From NCBI GenBank assembly GCA_963922455.1, contig CAWUIO010000097.1:1-24758 (forward strand): 24,758 bases of DNA. The letters run 5' to 3'. Source of the DNA: CAWUIO01 sp963922455 (lineage in GTDB: Bacteria; Bacteroidota; Bacteroidia; Cytophagales; Microscillaceae). Below the pieces are notes generated by a model. It ran no database searches and was not told the DNA's origin. It saw only the letters and a list, made by a program, of their open reading frames with translations. This document shows, piece by piece, positions 15,609 to 23,288 of this stretch (position 1 is the stretch's first letter; the number at the start of each line of letters is the position of its first letter). Made by a program: the position numbers and the translations under genes.

Positions 15609-16358
15609 TTATTGATCAGCAAACTTTTCAATCGTGTAATCTAAGAGTTCCATCCCGCCGGGTTTGCCATGCCCCGGGATGACGTGTTTTAGGGCTGGGT
15701 ACTTTCTTTTAATCTTAGCTAGGGTCTTGGGCCAAGCTTTTACATCGGCATCGGCCAGGTTTCCCTTCCCGGCCCCTAGTTCTTTGACAAGGCAGCCCCC
15801 AAAAAGCACTTGTTTATCAGGCAAATACACCACAATATTGTCCATGGTGTGGCCCGCTCCGAAAAAGCGGTTTTCGACGGTTTTACTACCCAGTTGAAGA
15901 ATAAACTTCTTGGAAAAACGCTCTTGAGGTAAAACTTTGTCTCGTTTCAAACCCCAGACAAACGTCTTGGCCGAGCCGTAGGAAGGAATTTTGTGTTCAT
16001 GAAAGGCCCTCAAGCCCCCAAGGCAATCGATATGAAAATGGGTTACCACAATGCCCTTAATTTGAAGCCCTTCTATCTCCTGCACGTGCCGGATTAAGTC
16101 CTGAGCTACCAAATCGGAGGTAGGCGTATCAAATACCAAGGCTTCGTTTCCCTCTACCCAGATCATGCCATTACAGGGAAAGGGGCCATACTTGGGTATC
16201 TCTAAGTAGGACGTATGCATCCACACACCGGGGCATATTTCTTTAATTTTCAGAGATGGGCTCTCGTATACATAGTTTTCTTGGGCACTTAGAAGAGGGG
16301 CCCAAAACCAGGCGCCAAAGCAAAAGAGGCTAAAAAGCATGAGGAATAGGTTATTCAT
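15609..16358 (-). CDS. Subclass B1 metallo-beta-lactamase
   Basis: A 249-aa periplasmic zinc hydrolase that would open beta-lactam rings. The start at 16358 is chosen because MNNLFLMLFSLFCFGAWFW begins a proper signal peptide, cut probably after LLSA before QENY; a longer 272-aa reading would put a soluble stretch before it. All B1 metal ligands are present: Zn1 histidines in THFHID and GAGHTMDN, and Zn2 Asp in HFHID, Cys in FGGCLVKE and His in VIPGHG. The B1-specific Lys after the Cys and the GN in GKGNLADAD are also there. Its ATG overlaps the last codons of the DUF4272 gene by 8 bases, so translation may be coupled. No mobile element adjoins it. Confidence 0.92.
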   Translation of the reverse strand: MNNLFLMLFSLFCFGAWFWAPLLSAQENYVYESPSLKIKEICPGVWMHTSYLEIPKYGPFPCNGMIWVEGNEALVFDTPTSDLVAQDLIRHVQEIEGLQIKGIVVTHFHIDCLGGLRAFHEHKIPSYGSAKTFVWGLKRDKVLPQERFSKKFILQLGSKTVENRFFGAGHTMDNIVVYLPDKQVLFGGCLVKELGAGKGNLADADVKAWPKTLAKIKRKYPALKHVIPGHGKPGGMELLDYTIEKFADQ

Positions 16359-17001
16359 GGTGGTCTTCCCTAATTTCGTCCCAATCTTCCCCCCCAATAA
16401 GCCAGCTACCCGTGTAATGTCGTTCATAGACTACGCTGGGGTTTAGCTTGGCAGGAGGCCTTTGTTTTTTATCCTGGGCTTCTACGCAGACCGCGTGCAA
16501 GCGAAAGTGTAAGTCGGCCATCTCCAAAATTTGGTTCGAGCTACGCAAATTGGCTTCTTGAAGCAGGTTTTCCTTAGTTCTTGGGGCGATTATTTTGAGA
16601 TCTTCATTGACCGGGCAAATTTTATCGGGGAAGTCCAGTTCATCTACATAGCCCAGTACCCAAAGCAGTACGTGCATCCCTTCATAGCGCCAATTGGCAT
16701 TGATGATGTCTTGTTCACGCGGTTTTTTAGCCTGGACAAACTTCCTTTCGGCCGGGCTTAGAAAATCCTTGACTTGATATTTTTCGGCAAAACGATCGAG
16801 TCGGCTGGCTTCTAGGCCCTCGCTTTTTAAGCCAAGGAAGCACAAAACCAAACAGCGGTTTACGAGTGTTTCAAGCTTGGGCAAGCGTATTTCTTCTTCA
16901 GAGGGCAACTCAGGTAAATCTTCTAATACCGGGACCTGATGTTCTTCTAAATACTGGAGGGACTTGGCTTTTCGGGCGCTTGGTCCATTACTTATGGTCA
17001 T
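16351..17001 (-). CDS. DUF4272 domain-containing protein
   Basis: A 216-aa cytoplasmic protein with features of the uncharacterised DUF4272 family: an N-terminal LQYLEEHQVPVLEDLPELPSEEEIRL, a middle NRCLVLCFLGLKSEG, LSPAERKFV, and the characteristic WRYEGMHVLLWVLGYVDELDFP. No signal peptide or catalytic motif is visible. Its final codons overlap the metallo-beta-lactamase start by 8 bases, so the two are co-transcribed. Family function is unknown. The overlap may reflect shared expression rather than a shared job. Confidence 0.85.
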   Translation of the reverse strand: MTISNGPSARKAKSLQYLEEHQVPVLEDLPELPSEEEIRLPKLETLVNRCLVLCFLGLKSEGLEASRLDRFAEKYQVKDFLSPAERKFVQAKKPREQDIINANWRYEGMHVLLWVLGYVDELDFPDKICPVNEDLKIIAPRTKENLLQEANLRSSNQILEMADLHFRLHAVCVEAQDKKQRPPAKLNPSVVYERHYTGSWLIGGEDWDEIREDHHE

Positions 17002-17064
17002 ACAGTTTGGGATTTAATCTTGATTGTTGCGGCAAAGAAAATAATTTTTTAAGGAAGCTAGAAA

Positions 17065-17091
17065 GCCCGCTAAGAATTATTCTAGCCGGGC
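17065..17091. repeat. Imperfect hairpin in the DUF4272/unknown-gene divergent region
   Basis: GCCCGCTAAGAAT pairs with ATTCTAGCCGGGC with one bulge on each side. On the minus strand it is about 64 bases upstream of the DUF4272 start, where it could form a leader hairpin. It lacks a long T-run on either side to be a clear terminator. Confidence 0.45.
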
Positions 17092-17167
17092 AAAAACCTT
17101 GTAAGATCCCCTTCGGATTATGAAACTTACTTTTTTCCTCCTATATTTCTTAAAAAATCACAATACT

Positions 17168-17662
17168 ATGGCCTTAAAGAAAAGTCTTAAAGATCGCCTG
17201 AGTAATATTAAGCAAAAGCTGGATGAAGAGGTAGCGGAACCCCGCAGTATGGACACCCCGGAAATATCCGAGGAGGAGCAAATCCAAATTGCCTTCCGGG
17301 CCAAGTTTAAAGAAAAGATATTAGATTTTATAGATGAGATTGTCCCAGGTATCAATGAGGAGATGAAGGGGGTTTATGTCCTGAAGCACGAGCACAGCGA
17401 ACAGGAAGAAGCCAAACAGAAGGAACGGAAAAACATCTTTTGCCTAGTAACCCGTAACTTATATAATGTCCCGGATGAAGAGCAGATCAACTCCCCTTTC
17501 TTTATATTCCAAGGCTATCCCTTAGATGACAATGTCCGCTTTTATACCAACAAGACGCATGAGGACCCGGAGCAAATGGAAGGGCAATTTCTCAAATTAG
17601 AAGAGATTGAAACCGATTTTATCGAGCATCAACTTGTTGAGTTATTGGATCAACCAAGCTAA
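17168..17662 (+). CDS. Hypothetical acidic protein upstream of patatin
   Basis: A 164-aa protein I do not recognise. The start at 17168 (MALKKSLKDRLSNIKQKLDEEV) follows an A-rich leader; an ATG 48 bases upstream would add a short hydrophobic stretch (MKLTFFLLYFLKNHNT) that lacks a convincing cleavage site. The first 25 residues look like an amphipathic, possibly coiled-coil helix. The rest is strongly charged with many Glu and Asp, and no catalytic motif is evident. It ends 18 bases before the patatin gene and is probably co-transcribed, so it may be a partner or regulator of the phospholipase. No homologous system is identified. Confidence 0.75.
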   Translation: MALKKSLKDRLSNIKQKLDEEVAEPRSMDTPEISEEEQIQIAFRAKFKEKILDFIDEIVPGINEEMKGVYVLKHEHSEQEEAKQKERKNIFCLVTRNLYNVPDEEQINSPFFIFQGYPLDDNVRFYTNKTHEDPEQMEGQFLKLEEIETDFIEHQLVELLDQPS

Positions 17663-17680
17663 ACCCAAAAAATCAAGCCT

Positions 17681-18874
17681 ATGCCACCTTTTCGTATTTT
17701 AAGTCTGGATGGCGGGGGAATGCGCGGTATTATCCCCGTCCAAGTGCTCAAAGAAGTAGAACGATACACGGGTAAACCCATCGTTGAATTTTTTGACTTA
17801 ATAGCCGGGACTTCCACCGGAGGCTTACTGGCCTCCGCCTTGGTAGTACGCAAACCCCATCATTCGGTGGGGGATAAACCTGTCAGTAAAGCCGATCTAG
17901 CGACAGAGCCTCTTTTTGATTTAAAAAAAATCGAGAAGTTGTACCGAGAAGACGGTCCTATCATTTTCCCTCCTTGCCGTAATAGGGCGCACGATATTTT
18001 ACGGGATATCAAAAACCTGTTCCGGCCTCGGTTTAGCGCCCAAGGTAGGAACCAAGTACTCGAAAAACACTTTGGAGAGGCCCGGATCAATCAAACCCTC
18101 AAGCCGATCTTGATCACTTCTTACAATGTAAAAAATAACCGTAGTGATTTTTTTAAAACCCGGGAAGCCCATCCAAGTTCTACCAACTACAAACAAAACC
18201 GTAATTTTCTCCTCTCTGATATTTGCAAGGCTACCTCGGCTGCCCCTACGTACTTGCCCGCCCACAATCTTTTAAATATAGATTTGGAGCTTATTCATGA
18301 AATTGAGCAAAAATTGGCCTCAGAAAATGTACAGGGTGCTGAGAGGGAAAAATTAGAAAAGGAGTACAATCACCTACGTGAGTTTGAGTCGTATCACTAC
18401 ATTGATGGTGGCGTATTCATGAACAATCCTACCTTAGGGGCGATAGCCGAAGTTTTGCGCAATAAAAATGAAATGGTCTATGCCGAAAAATCCAAGCACC
18501 GCGACGAGGTGATCTTAACCAGAAGAAAAAACCTTAAAGCTGATGATATTTATGTGCTATCGATTGGTACGGGCAACTTTGATAGCCCAATCTCCAAAAG
18601 TGAAAGCCAACGCTGGGGATTGATGAAGTGGGCAGCCCCCGTCATAAAAATTATGATGAATGGGGTCTCCCAAACTGTCGACTACCAAGCCCGGGAGTTG
18701 CTAAACCCCGACAATTACCTCCGTATCAATTTTAAATTGACTAATCGGAAATATGATGATATGGCCGATGCCCGCAAGGAGGCTTTAGACTACTGGGCCC
18801 AGGAAGCATACAAGCAATTTATCAATAACCCCCGGGAAAACCGTAAACTATACGACTTCTTAGACCGGAGTTGA
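17681..18874 (+). CDS. Patatin-like phospholipase
   Basis: A 397-aa lipid acyl hydrolase of the patatin family. The oxyanion hole is SLDGGGMRGI (about 8-17), the nucleophile Ser45 is in GTSTGG, and the catalytic Asp242 is in IDGGVFMNNP: a complete Ser-Asp dyad. A charged, likely helical insertion (about 203-238, rich in E and K) lies between SAAPTYLPA and the catalytic Asp. The N-terminus resembles CapV-type effectors of CBASS, but no nucleotidyltransferase is in the window. No signal peptide is seen, so it should act in the cytoplasm. It follows the unknown 164-aa gene by 18 bases. Membrane lipid turnover is an equally plausible role. Confidence 0.9.
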   Translation: MPPFRILSLDGGGMRGIIPVQVLKEVERYTGKPIVEFFDLIAGTSTGGLLASALVVRKPHHSVGDKPVSKADLATEPLFDLKKIEKLYREDGPIIFPPCRNRAHDILRDIKNLFRPRFSAQGRNQVLEKHFGEARINQTLKPILITSYNVKNNRSDFFKTREAHPSSTNYKQNRNFLLSDICKATSAAPTYLPAHNLLNIDLELIHEIEQKLASENVQGAEREKLEKEYNHLREFESYHYIDGGVFMNNPTLGAIAEVLRNKNEMVYAEKSKHRDEVILTRRKNLKADDIYVLSIGTGNFDSPISKSESQRWGLMKWAAPVIKIMMNGVSQTVDYQARELLNPDNYLRINFKLTNRKYDDMADARKEALDYWAQEAYKQFINNPRENRKLYDFLDRS

Positions 18875-18986
18875 GGAGCGCTCAATAGTAAAGAAAACAA
18901 GGCAACTACTCAATCCTTAGTTTCTTAGCAATATTGTTTAATTTAAAGGAGCAATTGGATATTTACACTTTTTAAACCCAATCCTT

Positions 18987-19484
18987 ATGGCCATTAATCA
19001 AGCATTTCTTGGTGAGCTTCAACACGAGAACAACAACACCAAACGACTACTCGAGCGTGTACCAGACGAAAAATTAGGCTGGAAACCTCACGACAAATCT
19101 ATGAGCATGGGGCAACTCGCTTCCCATATCGCCGAAATGGGAACTTGGATTCAAACCACCCTTACCCAGCCCGAACTGGATTTTTCCACGGGTGATTACA
19201 AGCCTTTTCACGGTTCTAGCATGGAAGAAATCATCAAGACGCACGATGAAAAAATGGCTTTGGCTATGGAAGCTATTCAAGCCGCTAGCGATGAAGTTAT
19301 GATGACCCCTTGGAAAATGCGTAATGGAGACCAAATTATCTTGGATATGCCTCGGGCAGCTGTGCTAAGGGGTACCATTTTGAACCACCTCTACCATCAC
19401 CGGGGACAGCTTACGGTATATTTGAGGATGAATGATATACCTTTACCGGCTATGTATGGGCCTTCGGCCGATGAGTCAGTATAA
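18987..19484 (+). CDS. DinB-like superfamily protein
   Basis: A 165-aa four-helix-bundle protein of the DinB/YfiT superfamily, some of which are metal-dependent thiol-S-transferases. The three metal-binding histidines are in place: His47 in LASHIAEM, and His134 and His138 in ILNHLYHHRGQLTVYLRMNDIPLP, whose last part is the family's usual closing motif. It stands alone, 112 bases after the patatin gene and followed by a strong terminator. The particular reaction cannot be inferred. Confidence 0.88.
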   Translation: MAINQAFLGELQHENNNTKRLLERVPDEKLGWKPHDKSMSMGQLASHIAEMGTWIQTTLTQPELDFSTGDYKPFHGSSMEEIIKTHDEKMALAMEAIQAASDEVMMTPWKMRNGDQIILDMPRAAVLRGTILNHLYHHRGQLTVYLRMNDIPLPAMYGPSADESV

Positions 19485-19495
19485 TCTTTGTGGTT

Positions 19496-19524
19496 CCGCT
19501 TGGCTTCGCCAAGCGGATTTTTTT
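19496..19524. terminator. Rho-independent terminator between DinB-like and TetR genes
   Basis: CCGCTTGGC (19496-19504) and GCCAAGCGG (19508-19516) form a perfect 9-bp stem with loop TTC. A and seven T follow for the plus strand. The T-run overlaps the stop codon of the converging TetR gene (19523-19525), so the hairpin may also end that transcript. Confidence 0.88.
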
Positions 19525-20176
19525 AGAATAAGGCCACGTGGCTCAATACATTAAAGGGCTTCCCCAAACTATTGTAATACTCTTCGCCAAAAAAAGCCTT
19601 AAACGAGGCCAGCCCACTTTCGGTAAAATGAGGCAACATCAAGCTCCAAACAACTTTGGTCACATCGTCTAGCTCCGTGCCTTTCCGTATGATTTGCTGG
19701 CTGGCCCAATTCATACTGATGATCCATATGGTCAAACTCAAACTGTAATAGGCCCCGGGAAAAGGTTCTTCTTTCATATTCCCCAGCTTGATAGCAAATG
19801 CAATGGCATTTTCATTGTCCCGGATGGTTTCGGTACATAGCTCCTGGAAGCGGTCGGCCAATATGGGGTGCCGGTTTACGTGTATATCACTGAAAATAAA
19901 GGCATAGTCCCTTTGTAAGTCCAGGTACATTTTGATTTCATTGTTGACATTCTCGAAAGATGGAAAATCTCTTCGCTTATGCCTTTCTTGATCAATGGCC
20001 TGCCAAAGATCTTGGCTAATGATGCTGAGTAAGGCTTCTTTATTGCTAAAGTGGTAAGCAATATTACGACGGTTGACCCCCATTTTGAGGGCAATGTCTT
20101 GCAAGGTTACGGCCCCGTACCCACGTTCGTTAAACATAGCAATGGCCGTCTCAATTATTCTTTCCTTTGTATCCAA
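19523..20176 (-). CDS. TetR/AcrR-family transcriptional regulator
   Basis: A 217-aa repressor-type regulator. The N-terminal helix-turn-helix (about 5-50) is clear: RIIETAIAMFNERGYGAVTLQDIALKMGVNRRNIAYHFSNKEALL. The remaining 165 residues form a helical ligand domain of no named subtype. It lies 30 bases after the SDR at 20207-21004 and is probably the last gene of the SDR-SDR-TetR unit. The unit diverges from the ACAD3-ACAD4 pair. By analogy with lipid-locus TetR proteins it may sense acyl-CoAs and repress this divergent region, where palindromes are found. Confidence 0.9.
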   Translation of the reverse strand: MDTKERIIETAIAMFNERGYGAVTLQDIALKMGVNRRNIAYHFSNKEALLSIISQDLWQAIDQERHKRRDFPSFENVNNEIKMYLDLQRDYAFIFSDIHVNRHPILADRFQELCTETIRDNENAIAFAIKLGNMKEEPFPGAYYSLSLTIWIISMNWASQQIIRKGTELDDVTKVVWSLMLPHFTESGLASFKAFFGEEYYNSLGKPFNVLSHVALF

Positions 20177-20206
20177 ATTCAGTTTTTATTTATTGATAGG
20201 TGTAAA

Positions 20207-21004
20207 TTATTTCATGGGGTCAAGCTCCCGGTTAAGCATATATCGCATTAGGGCGGGAGGGGATAAAAAACGTAAAGACTGTACCCAGCGCATCCGGGCC
20301 CCACTCAACCTTAAAGCTTTTCCGCTTTCAATCAAACGATAAGCATCCCGGGAAACCTCCTGAGGAGTTGTCGTGAAAAAACTGGAAAAGGTCCGTACCC
20401 TATCCATCCCTGCCGCTTCTTGAAAAGCGGTATCCCGAATGGCTGCCGGGCACAAGACGCTTAGCTTTACGTTTGATTTTTGCTGTTTCAACTCCTCGGC
20501 CAAAGAAACCGAAAAGTGTTTGACAAATGCCTTACTTGCCGCATACGTACTCATCCGAGGTACGGCTTGCAGGGCCGTATTGGAGCTGATGTTGATGATT
20601 TGCCCCCGGTCGCGCAGGAGCATATCTTGTAAAAACAAGCGCGTCATGAGGTATAGTTCCATAACGTGTAATTGCAGCATGCTTAACTCGCGTTCTATGG
20701 ATATATTTTGGATGTAGCCATAGGTACCAAAACCAGCATTATTTACCAAAATATCTACCTCAAACTGCTTCGCTGCCCAGGCATGGGCTTCACGAGAAGA
20801 TTCCGGCTGGGAAAGGTCCAGCGCCAAATATTCCAACTGCACTTTGGGAAATTCTTCCTTTAGGCGTTCAGAAGCTTGCATCAGTTCTGACTTTTCTAAA
20901 GAAACCCAAAGAATCGGATGGCCTTTTTGGGCCATGAGCCGGCTCAACTCCCAACCTATACCGCTGGAACCTCCAGTTATTAAAACTCCCGGTTTGTTTG
21001 CCAT
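20207..21004 (-). CDS. Short-chain dehydrogenase/reductase (classical SDR)
   Basis: A 265-aa NAD(P)H-dependent oxidoreductase. The cofactor motif TGGSSGIG spans about 10-17, NNAG is at 88-91, and the catalytic Ser140/141, Tyr154 and Lys158 (STYAASK) are complete. The C-terminal part carries basic residues (RMRWVQSLRFLSPPALMRYMLN) and no obvious transmembrane segment. It starts 7 bases after the PECR-like SDR and is followed by the TetR gene, so it should belong to one transcript. Its substrate is not predictable; a hydroxyacyl or lipid alcohol is plausible from context. Confidence 0.9.
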   Translation of the reverse strand: MANKPGVLITGGSSGIGWELSRLMAQKGHPILWVSLEKSELMQASERLKEEFPKVQLEYLALDLSQPESSREAHAWAAKQFEVDILVNNAGFGTYGYIQNISIERELSMLQLHVMELYLMTRLFLQDMLLRDRGQIINISSNTALQAVPRMSTYAASKAFVKHFSVSLAEELKQQKSNVKLSVLCPAAIRDTAFQEAAGMDRVRTFSSFFTTTPQEVSRDAYRLIESGKALRLSGARMRWVQSLRFLSPPALMRYMLNRELDPMK

Positions 21005-21011
21005 ACTTTGC

Positions 21012-21827
21012 TTATTTTCTTTTGGGCATCATGCGCAACATACGCGTAAATGCCATGTTGTCTCCCGAGTTCAAATGCTGGGCCCCATCTACGTATAAGG
21101 TAACCCCGGTGATGTAAGAAGACTGGGGGCAGGCCAAGAAACAAGTGGCTTCGGCTATTTCTTCCACTTTCCCGAAACGTTTGAGGGGAATAGCCTTTTT
21201 GATATTTTCAAATAAGTCTTGTACCGGTTTGGGATAGGTATCCAGCCCAGAAGATTCTATGGTACCGGGGGCCACCGCATTTACCCGAACCCCAAAATCG
21301 GCCCACTCAACGGCCAGGGTCTTGGTCATATTATCTACGCCTGCCCGGGCAGCTCCGGTGTGGACCATACCGGGGAAGCCTCGATAAATATTGGCAATGA
21401 TATTGACTATACTTCCTGATTTTTGGGGGATAAAAAAAGCATTGGCCATTTCCCGGCTTACCATGAACGTCCCATTGAGGTTGTTGTTGATAACGGTATT
21501 CCAGCCTTTTTGGGAAATCGTTTCGGCCGCCGCTGGAAATTGCCCCCCCGCATTGTTGATGAGGATATCTAGTTTCCCAAAGCGCTCCCGAATGGACTCG
21601 GCCAGGTTTAAGACCATGTCTTCTTCCCGGATATCACAAACGTGGTACATACACTCCCCCCAAGCACTCAATTCTTCGGCTGCTTTCTTTAAAGGTTCTT
21701 CCTTGCGGGAGGCAATACATACCTGGGCCCCGGCTTGCAAAAATAAGCGGGCGATGGCATAGCCAATGCCGCTTCTCCCACCAGTCACTAGGGCAACCTG
21801 CCCGGATAGTAAATCATGTTGAAACAT
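21012..21827 (-). CDS. SDR-family trans-2-enoyl-CoA reductase-like (PECR/DECR-like)
   Basis: A 271-aa SDR most like peroxisomal trans-2-enoyl-CoA reductase (PECR) and 2,4-dienoyl-CoA reductase. The cofactor motif is TGGRSGIG (about 15-22) and NNAGGQF follows strand 4. The family stretches GSIVNII, VHTGAARAGVDNMTKTLAVEW and GVRVNAVAPGTIESSG match PECR closely. The classical YxxxK becomes Thr157-x-x-x-Arg161, which is normal for PECR (Ser/Arg) and argues for an enoyl-CoA rather than an alcohol substrate. It is the first gene of the minus unit, divergent from ACAD3, and would reduce or reshape unsaturated acyl-CoAs. The PECR versus DECR role remains open. Confidence 0.87.
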   Translation of the reverse strand: MFQHDLLSGQVALVTGGRSGIGYAIARLFLQAGAQVCIASRKEEPLKKAAEELSAWGECMYHVCDIREEDMVLNLAESIRERFGKLDILINNAGGQFPAAAETISQKGWNTVINNNLNGTFMVSREMANAFFIPQKSGSIVNIIANIYRGFPGMVHTGAARAGVDNMTKTLAVEWADFGVRVNAVAPGTIESSGLDTYPKPVQDLFENIKKAIPLKRFGKVEEIAEATCFLACPQSSYITGVTLYVDGAQHLNSGDNMAFTRMLRMMPKRK

Positions 21828-21929
21828 AGTCTAAAATTTTCTCTTTTAAGCCTTAATTTAAAGCAATAATTTACCTATTCACCAAAAAATCATCTAATTT
21901 TTTACTGCATATGTAAAATTACAAAACAA

Positions 21930-21964
21930 TTACTTGTCAAATAAGTAAAAATAAGTGTATTTTG
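21930..21964 (+). promoter_or_regulatory. Possible Bacteroidota-type promoter for the ACAD3-ACAD4 unit
   Basis: TTG at 21934-21936 and TATTTTG at 21958-21964, 21 bases apart, resemble the -33 TTG / -7 TAnnTTTG pattern of Bacteroidota primary-sigma promoters; the -7 element is one base short of consensus. An inverted repeat, TTACTT/AAGTAA (21930-21948), overlaps the -33 element, and the 17-bp palindrome at 21962-21978 overlaps the expected start. The leader would be about 150 bases. Confidence 0.35.
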
Positions 21965-21978
21965 CTTCTCAGAAGCAA
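21962..21978. promoter_or_regulatory. Perfect 17-bp palindrome, candidate TetR operator
   Basis: TTGCTTCT-C-AGAAGCAA is a perfect palindrome with 8-bp arms around one base. It lies between the divergent SDR and ACAD units, where the adjacent TetR protein would be expected to bind. Two looser palindromes lie to the left: TTTTAC-7-GTAAAA at 21900-21918 and TTACTT-7-AAGTAA at 21930-21948, centres 30 bp apart. A third, TTTTTTAC-8-GTAAAAAA, is at 21991-22014. Confidence 0.5.
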
Positions 21979-22120
21979 TCAAATAAATATTTTTTTACTT
22001 TACAAGGTAAAAAATAAAAAAAGTAGTATTTTTGAGTATAAAAGTCCAAATGAGGACTCACACGGTTTTCCACAAAACCTATCACCGATTCCAATTAAAC
22101 CGTCACTAAACAATAAGGCC

Positions 22121-23278
22121 ATGTATTTTACCGAAGAGCATCAAATTTTTCGAGAAGGTTTCCGAGATTTCCTGCACAGAGAAGTTGTCCCTCACTTAGA
22201 CCAATGGGAAGAAGCCGGTCAGGTAGATCCGGCCATCTGGAAAAAGTTTGGCGAAATGGGCTACTTCGGTATCGCCTACCCCGAAGAATATGGAGGGCTG
22301 GGCTTAGATTTGTTTTATACTGTCATTTTCTTGGAGGAAATGCAAAAAATTAACTCCGGAGGTTTTGCGGCGGCCATGTGGGCCCACGCTTACCTAGCGA
22401 TGCAGCACCTCAATGCCGAAGGCGATGACCGCATCAAGAGACTCTACCTTAGCCCCAGCATAGAAGGCCATAAAGTGGGCTGTCTCTGCATTAGTGAGCC
22501 CAATGCCGGATCGGATGTAGCCAGCATGGGTACCCGGGCGGTCTTAGATGGCGATGAGTACGTGATTAATGGCTCCAAGATCTTTATCACCAATGGGGTG
22601 TACAGTGATTACCTGGTCGTATCGGCCAAAACCCAACCTGAACTGAAGAGCAAGGGTATCAGCATGTTTGTCATTGACCGGAATACCCCCGGGGTCAAGG
22701 CCAGTAAGTTGAATAAGTTAGGCTGGCGGGCCTCCGATACAGGGGATATTTCTTTTGATGATGTACGCATCCCCGTAGAAAACATATTGGGCGAAGCAAA
22801 CCAAGGCTTCTTCTACCTCATGCAGCACCTGGCCTTGGAACGCTTAATCATGGCCGTCAATGCCGTGGCCCGGGCCGAGTATGCCTTAGATTACAGCATA
22901 CAATATATGCAAGAACGGAAAGCCTTCGGGAAGTCTATCAGTGAGTTCCAATTGTGGCGCCACCGGGTAGCCGAGATGGCCAGTAATATTGAGATGCACA
23001 AACAATTCAATTACACCACTTGCCATCGTTTAGATCAAAAAGAATATGTGGTCAAAGAAGCCAGTATGGCCAAAATGCTTTCTACCAAAATGGCCGATGA
23101 AGTCATCTATCAATGTCTGCAGTCCCTGGGTGGCTATGGCTATATGGAAGATTACCCCTTGGCCCGGATGTACCGGGATAGCCGCTTAGGCCCTATCGGA
23201 GGAGGAACTTCCGAAATCCTAAATGAAATTATTGCCAAAATGGTCATCGATAAGAAGACCTATAAACCTTCATTCTAA
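22121..23278 (+). CDS. Acyl-CoA dehydrogenase (IVD/LCAD-type), ACAD3
   Basis: A 385-aa acyl-CoA dehydrogenase. The start at 22121 (MYFTEEHQIF) is preferred: upstream in-frame codons encode an AT-rich, non-conserved leader, and this start aligns with ACAD1 and ACAD4. It has SEPNAGSDVAS, NGSKIFITNGV, ERKAFGKSISEFQ and GGYGYMEDYPLARMYRDSR. The catalytic Glu240 is in ALERL; the YEGT position is IGGGT. It precedes ACAD4 by 10 bases on the same strand and diverges from the PECR-like SDR. The chain length or branching it accepts cannot be told apart from the other ACADs by sequence. Confidence 0.93.
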   Translation: MYFTEEHQIFREGFRDFLHREVVPHLDQWEEAGQVDPAIWKKFGEMGYFGIAYPEEYGGLGLDLFYTVIFLEEMQKINSGGFAAAMWAHAYLAMQHLNAEGDDRIKRLYLSPSIEGHKVGCLCISEPNAGSDVASMGTRAVLDGDEYVINGSKIFITNGVYSDYLVVSAKTQPELKSKGISMFVIDRNTPGVKASKLNKLGWRASDTGDISFDDVRIPVENILGEANQGFFYLMQHLALERLIMAVNAVARAEYALDYSIQYMQERKAFGKSISEFQLWRHRVAEMASNIEMHKQFNYTTCHRLDQKEYVVKEASMAKMLSTKMADEVIYQCLQSLGGYGYMEDYPLARMYRDSRLGPIGGGTSEILNEIIAKMVIDKKTYKPSF

Positions 23279-23288
23279 TATTATTCAT

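Noticed and set aside
17681..18874. A full CBASS defence system around the patatin
   Set aside because: No CD-NTase or ancillary gene is within reach; only the effector-like enzyme is present.
21962..22120. An N-terminal extension of 53 residues for ACAD3
   Set aside because: The region is AT-rich promoter-like DNA with palindromes, and paralogues start at MYFTEEH/MNSYYFTE.
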